Shown piece after piece: positions 51,894-58,534 of a DNA stretch of 64,000 bases. Numbering within the stretch: position 1 is the first letter of the stretch; every line of letters begins with the position of its first letter. The position numbers were made by a program, and so were the translations under genes. The notes below the pieces were generated by a model, which saw nothing but the letters and a program-made list of their open reading frames with translations, had not been told where the DNA came from and ran no database searches. The stretch is taken from the NCBI RefSeq assembly GCF_000798815.1, contig NZ_JTLD01000033.1, positions 142,186-206,185 of the forward strand, in the 5' to 3' direction. The stretch comes from Alistipes sp. ZOR0009. Its GTDB lineage: Bacteria > Bacteroidota > Bacteroidia > Bacteroidales > ZOR0009.

Positions 51894-52331
51894 TTACTCT
51901 TGCACGTCCCACTTTTCCCCGCTGTTTTTTTTGTCTTCGAGAATATGCTCCATATCTTCGAGCTGATAGTTTAGGGCGCCTACCGAGATGTACAATTCCC
52001 AAACTGATAGTGCTAGAGAAATGATTAGAAGTCCAAGGCTTGCTGTAAATAGCAGTTTGGCCATTATCATCCAACTTCTAAACAGAACCAGCATGCATAA
52101 AACGCTAAGCAAAAAGCCTGCGCTTCCCATTACCTGCATATTTCGAATGATATTTATGCGCTTGCGTAAGTTTTGAAGCTGCATGAGCACCATTTTATCG
52201 GGGCTGTTGCGGTACTGGGAATACAGGTTGCGGCTGAGCTGAGCCAAGTGTAGGAAACGGTTGGTGTAGGCTAGCAGCAGCAGCGAAATTGCAGGAAAGA
52301 GCAGAGCCGGAGTGGTAAGCGTTAGTTCCAT
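51894..52331 (-). CDS. DUF2721 membrane protein
   Basis: A 145-residue inner-membrane protein with a transmembrane helix near the N terminus (ALLFPAISLLLLAYTNRFLHLAQLSRNLYSQY) and two more at about 65-105 (MGSAGFLLSVLCMLVLFRSWMIMAKLLFTASLGLLIISLALSVWELYIS), matching DUF2721. The family has no proven function. It follows ppx by 1 base as the last gene of the polyphosphate operon, so its role is probably tied to that pathway. Confidence 0.85.
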   Translation of the reverse strand: MELTLTTPALLFPAISLLLLAYTNRFLHLAQLSRNLYSQYRNSPDKMVLMQLQNLRKRINIIRNMQVMGSAGFLLSVLCMLVLFRSWMIMAKLLFTASLGLLIISLALSVWELYISVGALNYQLEDMEHILEDKKNSGEKWDVQE

Positions 52332-52332
52332 G

Positions 52333-53250
52333 TTACTTCTTTTCTATGTTTTTAAGAGTTTCCCCCTTCTTATAGTGGGCATAAAGGCTGCGAACAATGC
52401 CATCAGCAACTCCAATTACTGGAACGTAGATGTTTTTCGAACCGAGCCATCGGCTTACCATCAAAAATACTTCGGTGGCAGGGACGATAACATCCGCACG
52501 GTCGGGGTTCATGCCGTACTGGATGATCCGTTCATCAACAGTAAGGTCTACAAGTTGTTTTGATAGAGCCATAAGCTTAGCTCTTGTTAAGGGAGCGTTG
52601 GGCTTACTTCCTGCTAGCTTGTATAGCTTGTTGATATTTCCGCCCGACCCGATAAGTTCGATATCCCCATATTTTTCGGTTATAATTGAAACCCACTGGT
52701 GCATTTGATCCCAGGTGTGCTTCTCTACCGTTTTATTGAGCAGACGAAGTGTCCCTATGTTGAACGATCTCGATGTTTCGAATTTTCCGTTGATAAGTAG
52801 TGTTAGTTCGGTACTCCCACCACCAACATCCATATACATGTAGTTTTTACCAGGCTCTAGCATATCGGCAATGTGGCTGTCATAGATAATTTTAGCCTCT
52901 TCTTTGCCATCGATAATCTCTATTTCTATTCCAGTTTCTTCCATTATTCGTTTTACAATATCGTTGCCATTGCTGGCATCGCGCATGGCTGAAGTGGCGC
53001 ATGCTCTATAGCCTTCGATCTCGTTTACAATCATCAAGTGCTTGTAGGCAGTCATAAGATGTAGCAACTTATCTTCCTTCTCTTCGCTGATGTATCCCAG
53101 TTCGAAAGCTTCTACTCCTAAACGGAGTGGTCCGCGGGTTAAGGAAGATTTTTTAAATATGACTTCTCCATCACTTTCAAACACGTTGGTGATGAGTAGG
53201 CGAATAGCGTTAGAGCCGATGTCTATGGCAGCAAATCTGTAAAAGTTCAT
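52333..53250 (-). CDS. Exopolyphosphatase / pppGpp phosphohydrolase (Ppx-GppA)
   Basis: A 305-residue member of the ASKHA-fold Ppx/GppA family, which removes terminal phosphate from polyphosphate or from pppGpp. Visible: FAAIDIGSNAIRLLI at the N terminus, FELGYISEEKEDKLL, YRACATSAMRDASNGNDI near 90-107, and the second phosphate loop NYMYMDVGGGSTELTLL near 137-153. It is shorter than E. coli Ppx (about 510 residues) and lacks the C-terminal HD-like domain, as do other short members. It stands after ppk1 in the same operon, which favours a polyphosphate role. Confidence 0.9.
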   Translation of the reverse strand: MNFYRFAAIDIGSNAIRLLITNVFESDGEVIFKKSSLTRGPLRLGVEAFELGYISEEKEDKLLHLMTAYKHLMIVNEIEGYRACATSAMRDASNGNDIVKRIMEETGIEIEIIDGKEEAKIIYDSHIADMLEPGKNYMYMDVGGGSTELTLLINGKFETSRSFNIGTLRLLNKTVEKHTWDQMHQWVSIITEKYGDIELIGSGGNINKLYKLAGSKPNAPLTRAKLMALSKQLVDLTVDERIIQYGMNPDRADVIVPATEVFLMVSRWLGSKNIYVPVIGVADGIVRSLYAHYKKGETLKNIEKK

Positions 53251-53260
53251 GTTGGTTCTG

Positions 53261-55315
53261 TTAGTATACTCTTTGCTTGTAGTAGTTGTAAAGTTCTATC
53301 TGGGAGCGTATTGGTTCCGAATTGGGTTCGTGCCGATACTGGTTCTTTAGCTCAGCATCTATAATTCGAGCTTTTTGATTATCGGCTAGATTTAGATCGA
53401 TAATCTTCTGAATCTCCATCTGAATTTCAGGATCGTAAATTGGCGCAGCAACTTCTACCCGATGGTCAAGGTTACGGGTCATCCAGTCGGCAGAGGAAAT
53501 GAAATATTTTGTTTTGCCATTATTGCCAAACGCAAAGATACGAGAATGCTCCAAGAAACGGTCTACAATGCTCGTCATCTGAATGTTTTCGCTTCTGCCT
53601 TCTATGCCTGCAATCATGGAGCACATGCCTCGAACGATGAGTTGTACCTTAACTCCAGCACTGCTGGCCTCGTAAATTTTATCGACAATGCTTTCGTCTA
53701 CAAGGTTGTTTACCTTACAAAAAATGAAGGCAGGAAGCCCTTTTTTTGCATTCTTTATTTCTGCGTTTATTAAAGACATCAACCCTTTGCGCATTCCGTG
53801 CGGAGAAACGAGCAGGTGCTTGTATCGGAACGTGTGGTATGGAGTTTCGATAAAATCGAACACGTGCGCTACTTCGCAGGTAATCCGTTTGTTGGCTGTG
53901 AATAGAGTGAAGTCGGTGTATAGTCCAGCATTGCCTTCGTGGAAGTTGCCGGTGCTGATAGCTGCAATGTGATTTTGCTGCTTTCCATCTTTTCTGGTAA
54001 TTAGAAGGAGCTTGCTATGTACTTTAAATCCTGGTTGGCCAAAGAGTACGTTTATGCCGACTTCTTCCATGCGTTGTGACCAGTAGATGTTGGCCTGCTC
54101 GTCGAAGCGGGCGCGAAGTTCTACCATTGCTGTTACCTTTTTACCGTTTTCGGCAGCGTTGATTAGCGCACGTACCACCTTACTCTCGAAGGCAACGCGG
54201 TAAAGTGATATTTTAATGCTTACGACATCAGGGTCGAGGGCCGCTTCGCGTAATAGCCGAATAAAATAGGCAAAGTTGTGGTAGGGATAGTGTAGAAATC
54301 TATCCTTTTTTTCGATTTCGCTTATTAGGCTGCTGCTGGTATCGAACGATTTGATTGAAAGTGGTGGTAGAGGTGTGTTTTCGGCGCTGCTGCCGATTAG
54401 GTTTGGGAAGCTAATGAAATCCTTAAAGTTATGGTAGCGTCCACCACCCACCTGCGCGTTGGTGCTCTTAATGCTTAGCTTAGAGGTTAAAAACTTTAGC
54501 AAATCTTTAGGAATTTCACGATCGTGAACAAATCTAACGGGGTCACCTTTCTTTCTGTTTTTTACAGCTTTAGATATCTTGTCTAAAATACTTTCTGTAA
54601 GGTCTGTATCTTCGTCCATTTCCGCATCGCGGGTGAGCTTAATGGTGTACGCTTCAAACTTGTTGTAAGGCAAAATTTTGAAAACCTCGGGAAGGTTGGC
54701 CCGAATAACATCATCTAAAAGGATGATCATCTTTCGTTTTCCATCTTGAGGAAGTACCACAAATCGGGAGGTATCTCGAGGTACGGCAATTAGCGCAAAG
54801 TCCTTACGGTTGTGCTCGGTACTCGAACATTTTATGGCAAGATATATCGATTTATCGTTGAGTTGGGGGAGCTTTTCTACCTGATTTAGCATGATGGGGC
54901 TTAGCAGGTAGCGAATGTTGGTGCGAAAAAAGTCTTTCACGTATAGCTGCTGCTCACAGGTTAGCTCATTTTCGTTTACGATAAAAACGTTGTGCTCTTT
55001 GAGTTCCTCCACCAGCCCGTTGTATACCTCTTCAAAAAGTATTTGCGACTGCTTGGTGAGGTTGGCAATGCTGTTTAGTATTTGTTTTGGGCTTTCTCCG
55101 TAATATCCGCGCTCTTTCTTGTCTAGCATGGATAAGCGCAGCAGTGTGGCGACGCGTACACGGAAAAATTCGTCCATATTGTTTGAGAAAATACCTAAAA
55201 AGCGAATGCGTTCAATGAGCGGAACATTCTTGTCCTGTGCCTCCTGAAGGACGCGCAGGTCGAATGCCAACCAGCTAATTTCTCTGTTGATGTACTTTCT
55301 ATCTTTTAGTGGCAT
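53261..55315 (-). CDS. ppk1: Polyphosphate kinase 1
   Basis: PPK1 makes polyphosphate from ATP (reversible) and becomes phosphorylated on a conserved His. The 684-residue protein has the N-terminal PPK_N domain (REISWLAFDLRVLQEAQD), the middle domain (VRIRFLGIFSNNMDEFFRVR), catalytic segments KVHSKLLLITRK and ALLFT-type strands (SAGLYTDFTLF), and the C-terminal domain with EHSRIFAFGNNGKTKYFISSADWMTRNLDHRVEVAAPI. All key regions are present. It lies between sixA (3 bases upstream) and ppx (10 bases downstream) in one operon. Confidence 0.95.
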   Translation of the reverse strand: MPLKDRKYINREISWLAFDLRVLQEAQDKNVPLIERIRFLGIFSNNMDEFFRVRVATLLRLSMLDKKERGYYGESPKQILNSIANLTKQSQILFEEVYNGLVEELKEHNVFIVNENELTCEQQLYVKDFFRTNIRYLLSPIMLNQVEKLPQLNDKSIYLAIKCSSTEHNRKDFALIAVPRDTSRFVVLPQDGKRKMIILLDDVIRANLPEVFKILPYNKFEAYTIKLTRDAEMDEDTDLTESILDKISKAVKNRKKGDPVRFVHDREIPKDLLKFLTSKLSIKSTNAQVGGGRYHNFKDFISFPNLIGSSAENTPLPPLSIKSFDTSSSLISEIEKKDRFLHYPYHNFAYFIRLLREAALDPDVVSIKISLYRVAFESKVVRALINAAENGKKVTAMVELRARFDEQANIYWSQRMEEVGINVLFGQPGFKVHSKLLLITRKDGKQQNHIAAISTGNFHEGNAGLYTDFTLFTANKRITCEVAHVFDFIETPYHTFRYKHLLVSPHGMRKGLMSLINAEIKNAKKGLPAFIFCKVNNLVDESIVDKIYEASSAGVKVQLIVRGMCSMIAGIEGRSENIQMTSIVDRFLEHSRIFAFGNNGKTKYFISSADWMTRNLDHRVEVAAPIYDPEIQMEIQKIIDLNLADNQKARIIDAELKNQYRHEPNSEPIRSQIELYNYYKQRVY

Positions 55316-55318
55316 AGG

Positions 55319-55804
55319 TTATTGGGGAAATATGGTGAATTCTTTGTGGCTGTTTTCTTTACCAATAGAACTCCACGAACTCGCATTAAAGGAGATGCTT
55401 ACTAAGCCACAGGTTGGAAGTTCTGTACTAAAGTTGTCGAGAAGTTCATTGCATAGTTCTGAAAGATCAGGGTTGTGTCCCACTATCATTAGCTCATTTA
55501 TATTGTTGTTTGTTTGCCGAATTATGGTAAGGGTTACGCCAGCTTCAGGGAGATATAGGCGATGGTCTATAGATATATGTGCAAAGGGGATGAGAGCCGT
55601 GCGTGCCACTATGGTTGCAGTGTGAAGGGCGCGTGCTGCTGTACTCACCATTACTTGGCCTACTCGAAAGTTCGCTTTCTTAAGGGTGCGACCGAGCAGG
55701 TAGGCTTCTTGTACTCCTGTTTCTTTAAGAGGACGGTCGATGTCTGCAAATGTGCTGTAACTATTGGATGCTTTGGCGTGGCGTAGGATGTAAAGGGTTT
55801 TCAT
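55319..55804 (-). CDS. SixA-type histidine phosphatase
   Basis: A 161-residue phosphoglycerate-mutase-fold phosphatase with RHG-type motif LYILRHAKASNS near 4-15 (catalytic His), VMVSTAARALHTATIV near 55, and a second catalytic His in MIVGHNPDLSELCNELL near 105. It resembles SixA, which dephosphorylates phospho-histidine on carrier proteins. It is the first gene of the sixA-ppk1-ppx-DUF2721 operon; PPK1 carries a phospho-His intermediate, so a regulatory link is an attractive but unproved idea. Confidence 0.87.
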   Translation of the reverse strand: MKTLYILRHAKASNSYSTFADIDRPLKETGVQEAYLLGRTLKKANFRVGQVMVSTAARALHTATIVARTALIPFAHISIDHRLYLPEAGVTLTIIRQTNNNINELMIVGHNPDLSELCNELLDNFSTELPTCGLVSISFNASSWSSIGKENSHKEFTIFPQ

Positions 55805-56007
55805 ACGCGGGGTATTGATTAACGTAAAAGTACAAAAAAAAGTGGTTTTGACGAGAGGTTGTATTTTTTGGGCTATTAGGCTTGCTATAGACCCTCGTAT
55901 ACGATATTAGTCTTGTTGGGGAATCTGGGATAGGTTTTCGATATTCTTCATATAGTAGTTGTTGACTACAGATGTTATTCTTAAATAAATTTAAAAATTC
56001 AAGTAAT

Positions 56008-56019
56008 GAACATATGTTC
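56008..56019. promoter_or_regulatory. Perfect palindrome GAACATATGTTC upstream of the DUF134 gene
   Basis: GAACATATGTTC is an exact 12-bp palindrome, extending to about 18 bp (56005-56022) with one mismatched pair. It is directly upstream of the TATTTTTG -7 box, between the -33 and -7 positions, a typical repressor position. It is a candidate operator for the DUF134/NifX/MBL operon. Confidence 0.55.
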
Positions 56020-56021
56020 GT

Positions 56022-56029
56022 TATTTTTG
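56022..56029 (+). promoter_or_regulatory. -7 box of the DUF134 operon (TATTTTTG)
   Basis: TATTTTTG fits TAnnTTTG and lies 15 bases upstream of the ATG at 56045. No good -33 TTTG, fitting a regulated promoter that needs or resists a factor. Confidence 0.5.
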
Positions 56030-56044
56030 ACCAAAACAAGACTG

Positions 56045-56446
56045 ATGGCAAGGCGAAAAAAACAACGGTTAATACAGCGAGCACCCAATTTCGGAGGCTT
56101 TATGCCTTTCGGAGTGCAGCACTCGCAAGGTACGGAGGTTGTTTTGTCCTATGAGGAGTATGAGGCGTTTACACTATGCGATTATGAGTCAATGACTCAT
56201 GCTGAGGCTGCTTTGTTAATGGAGGTATCCCGACCTACGTTTACAAGAATATATAGCGGGGCTCGTCAGAAGTTGGCCAAAGCGTTGGTAGAGGCGGCTA
56301 CTATCCGAATAGAAGGGGGGCATGTGCTTATGGCCACACGCTGGTATCGCTGTTCTTCCTGTCAAATCGACTTTAATATTGACGGAGAGGCGGCTGTGGG
56401 CAGTTGCCCACTCTGTCGCACTGAATGTGTAACGCTAAATATCTGA
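56045..56446 (+). CDS. DUF134 family protein
   Basis: A 133-residue member of DUF134 (UPF0251). It has the conserved opening NFGGFMPFGVQ, a putative HTH (about 35-90: SYEEYEAFTLCDYESMTHAEAALLMEVSRPTFTRIYSGARQKLAKAL) and a C-terminal four-cysteine segment (CSSCQIDFNIDGEAAVGSCPLC) that looks like a zinc or Fe-S site. DUF134 proteins are often encoded with NifX-like Fe-Mo cofactor proteins and P-loop ATPases; a DNA-binding regulator has been proposed. The ATG at 56045 is chosen because a promoter box and palindrome overlap the longer frame. The NifX-like gene starts 3 bases later. Confidence 0.85.
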   Translation: MARRKKQRLIQRAPNFGGFMPFGVQHSQGTEVVLSYEEYEAFTLCDYESMTHAEAALLMEVSRPTFTRIYSGARQKLAKALVEAATIRIEGGHVLMATRWYRCSSCQIDFNIDGEAAVGSCPLCRTECVTLNI

Positions 56447-56449
56447 TTT

Positions 56450-56761
56450 ATGATTGTAGCTATATCTGCTAGCCACTCGGATTTGTTGGCTCCCGTTGAC
56501 CTTCATTTTGGACGTAGCCCTTTCTTTGGAATTTACGATACAGCGACTCGAGTGCTGTCATTTGTTGAAAATAGGGAGATGGATAATTCCAAAGAGGCTG
56601 GACGGTTCGTTGTGGAGCAGCTGCTAGAGCTGGGGACGACGGTGGTAGTGGCCGGTCGATTTGGAAATAAGGTGGTAGAAATACTTCGTTCAAAAGGAGT
56701 TCAAATGGTGGTTGTCGCTCAAGGACAGACTGTAGAATATATTATTAACCGAATAAAATAG
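56450..56761 (+). CDS. NifX/NifB-like dinitrogenase cofactor-type protein, 1
   Basis: A 103-residue single-domain protein of the dinitrogenase iron-molybdenum cofactor biosynthesis family: AISASHSDLLAPVDLHFGRSPFFGIYD, VVEQLLELGTTVVVAGRFGNKVVEILRSKGVQMVVVA. The family binds iron-sulfur or iron-molybdenum cofactors in NifX and NafY; many members occur, as here, away from nitrogenase genes. Nothing in the window supports nitrogen fixation. It is second in a four-gene operon, and the next gene is a related paralogue. The exact cofactor is unknown. Confidence 0.85.
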   Translation: MIVAISASHSDLLAPVDLHFGRSPFFGIYDTATRVLSFVENREMDNSKEAGRFVVEQLLELGTTVVVAGRFGNKVVEILRSKGVQMVVVAQGQTVEYIINRIK

Positions 56762-56766
56762 GCACA

Positions 56767-57135
56767 ATGAAAATTGCACTTCCAACGCGTGGTGAGAAAA
56801 TTGATGATCATTTTGGTCACTGCGAAAAGTATACCGTAATAACAGTTGATGAGAATCGTCAGATTGTAAAAACGGAGATAATACCATCGCCACAAGGTTG
56901 TGGCTGTAAGTCTAACATTGCTTCAGAACTTCAGGCGCAGGGAGTAACGATTATGCTGGCCGGTAATATGGGAGGTGGTGCACTGAATGTGCTTACCAAT
57001 CATGGTATAGCAGTTGTACGTGGTTGCTCGGGGTTGGTTCTGGAGGTTGCTCAAGCATGGCTTGAAGGACAGTTGGCCGATTCTGGTGTGGGGTGCAGCC
57101 ATCATCAGGAGGATGGCCATAATTGTAAGCATTAG
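56767..57135 (+). CDS. NifX/NifB-like dinitrogenase cofactor-type protein, 2
   Basis: A 122-residue relative of the preceding protein. The domain reads MKIALPTRGEKIDDHFGHCEKYTVITVDEN, PQGCGCKSNIASELQAQGVTIMLAGNMGGGALNVLTNHGIAVVRGC. It has two Cys pairs (HCEK, GCGC) and a His/Cys-rich tail (CSHHQEDGHNCKH) that probably binds metal; the first copy lacks this tail. It is 5 bases downstream of the first paralogue and 32 bases upstream of the metallo-beta-lactamase-fold gene. Confidence 0.87.
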   Translation: MKIALPTRGEKIDDHFGHCEKYTVITVDENRQIVKTEIIPSPQGCGCKSNIASELQAQGVTIMLAGNMGGGALNVLTNHGIAVVRGCSGLVLEVAQAWLEGQLADSGVGCSHHQEDGHNCKH

Positions 57136-57167
57136 AAGTTCTTTATTCTTCAATTTTTTTACTTCTT

Positions 57168-57977
57168 ATGGCTGTAAAAATTACAACGCTGGTAGAAAAT
57201 ACCTCTTTTCAGTCAGAATTGAAGGCTGAGCATGGGCTCGCTTTTCATATAGAGGCAAATGGAACGAGCATTCTGTTTGACGCAGGACAAAGCGATCTGT
57301 TGCTGCATAATGCAAAAAAGCTGGGTATTGACCTTATGCACGTAGATGTAGTCGTTATTAGCCATGGTCATTACGATCATATAGGGGGACTTAGCGCCTT
57401 TTTAGATATGAATAAGCGTGCTAAAGTGTTTGTAAAAAGAGCAATATTTGATAAGAAGTACAGAGGAACATCCCGTTATGTAGGATCAGACATGGATATT
57501 CGAGACTTAGGAGACCGGTTACATTTTGTAGATCAGGTAGAGGAGGTCGCAGATGGCGTCTACGTTATTCCAGATATTCCGATTGTTGATACCAAGGAAA
57601 CGCATATGAGCGGTTTTACAGTTAAGCATAACGATCAATTTGCGCAGGATTGGTTCGAAGATGAACTCTTTCTTGCTATTGCAACTTCAAGTGGAATGGC
57701 CTTGGTGAGTTGCTGCTCGCATAGGGGGATTACCAATATGATACAGGCTGCTCAAAAACGCTTTGGAAAACCAGTTCGAGTTGTTCTTGGAGGATTTCAT
57801 CTCTTGAATGCAGGAGACGAAGAGGTTGACAGAATTAGCTCGTACCTCGAAACGTTGAATCTCGAAAAACTAGGCGTATGTCATTGTTCTGGTCTTGACG
57901 CTTATGCTATTTTTAAGCGTAACCTCCCCAATGTTTCGTACTATAGTTCGGTAGGAAGCCGACTTTTACTCTCGTAG
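57168..57977 (+). CDS. Metallo-beta-lactamase-fold hydrolase (COG1237-like)
   Basis: A 269-residue metal-dependent hydrolase. The metal motif VVISHGHYDHIGGLSAFL near 64-81 gives the HxHxDH set, with further ligands likely in ETHMSG near 145 and VSCCSHRGITNM near 180. ITTLVENTSF and EHGLAFHIEANGTSILFDAGQSDLLLHNAKKLGIDL match the COG1237 branch, related to archaeal dihydropteroate/pterin-phosphate synthases. Its substrate is unknown. It lies last in the DUF134, NifX-like, NifX-like operon, followed by a terminator, a set seen in anaerobes near Fe-S/molybdenum cofactor genes. Confidence 0.87.
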   Translation: MAVKITTLVENTSFQSELKAEHGLAFHIEANGTSILFDAGQSDLLLHNAKKLGIDLMHVDVVVISHGHYDHIGGLSAFLDMNKRAKVFVKRAIFDKKYRGTSRYVGSDMDIRDLGDRLHFVDQVEEVADGVYVIPDIPIVDTKETHMSGFTVKHNDQFAQDWFEDELFLAIATSSGMALVSCCSHRGITNMIQAAQKRFGKPVRVVLGGFHLLNAGDEEVDRISSYLETLNLEKLGVCHCSGLDAYAIFKRNLPNVSYYSSVGSRLLLS

Positions 57978-58005
57978 TTTTTCTGTTTTTAGGCTACTAT
58001 AGCAC

Positions 58006-58038
58006 AAACTCGACCAAGTGGTAATGGTCGAGTTTTTT
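58006..58038 (+). terminator. Terminator of the DUF134/NifX/MBL operon
   Basis: AACTCGACCA (58007-58016) pairs perfectly with TGGTCGAGTT (58025-58034) and runs into six T, 30 bases after the MBL stop. Confidence 0.85.
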
Positions 58039-58109
58039 GTTTTAGTCTTGTGATTTTTTCTATCAAACAAAGATGTAGTGTTACTTAGCTAACATTAGGA
58101 GAAGGTCGC

Positions 58110-58140
58110 TTTGTCGTGATAGAGTAAGGGAATATATTTG
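58110..58140 (+). promoter_or_regulatory. marR promoter (TTTG-N19-TATATTTG)
   Basis: TTTG (58110-58113) and TATATTTG (58133-58140) are exactly 19 bases apart, a full consensus promoter 30 bases upstream of the MarR start. Confidence 0.75.
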
Positions 58141-58153
58141 CGCGTGTTAATAG

Positions 58154-58166
58154 TTGATAGTATCAA
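58154..58166. promoter_or_regulatory. Candidate MarR operator (TTGATA-G-TATCAA)
   Basis: A perfect 13-bp palindrome with a single central base lies 14 bases after the -7 box and 4 bases before the MarR ATG, near the expected +1 to +20 region. MarR dimers bind such inverted repeats, so autoregulation is likely. Confidence 0.6.
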
Positions 58167-58170
58167 ATAA

Positions 58171-58518
58171 ATGAAATCAATTTGTAAGCTTAAAGACATA
58201 TACAAAGCATTGTTCGAATTCGAGGCTATGTTCTTGTCTACTTATGGGATTACCATAAACGAGGGGATTATACTATGCATGCTTAGCGAAGGCTCTCGAA
58301 ATGCGGGGGAAATATGTACAGATTGCTCTCTTTCTACCTCACGTCTTTCCAAGGTGTTGGGATCGTTAGAGGTGAAGGGGTATGTAACTCGCTCTATTGG
58401 AGAAAAAGATCGAAGGGTGGTTATTGTAAGTTTAACAGAGAAGGGATTGGATAAAGTTACTGCTATGAAGGCTGAAGATATTTGCATTCCAACTCCTTTG
58501 TCAAATCTTTTGAAGTAA
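58171..58518 (+). CDS. MarR-family transcriptional regulator
   Basis: A 115-residue winged-helix protein of the MarR family: FEAMFLSTYGITINEGIILCMLSEGSRNAGEICTDCSLSTSRLSKVLGSLEVKGYVTRSIGEKDRRVVIVSLTEKGLDKV. The DxRxxxVxLT wing signature (EKDRRVVIVSLT) is intact. It has several cysteines (ICKL, LCML, ICTDC, DICI), so thiol or persulfide sensing is plausible. It is 16 bases upstream of the CoA-disulfide reductase fusion and preceded by a strong promoter and a palindromic site; it probably controls the pair. Confidence 0.88.
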   Translation: MKSICKLKDIYKALFEFEAMFLSTYGITINEGIILCMLSEGSRNAGEICTDCSLSTSRLSKVLGSLEVKGYVTRSIGEKDRRVVIVSLTEKGLDKVTAMKAEDICIPTPLSNLLK

Positions 58519-58534
58519 AAACAAAATTCAAAAT

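Noticed and set aside
56006..56044. Upstream extension of the DUF134 gene
   Set aside because: It would contain the palindrome and the -7 box, and the added residues do not match the family start.
56450..57135. Nitrogen fixation genes
   Set aside because: The NifX-like genes occur without nifH, nifD, nifK or other nif genes, so nitrogenase is not supported.
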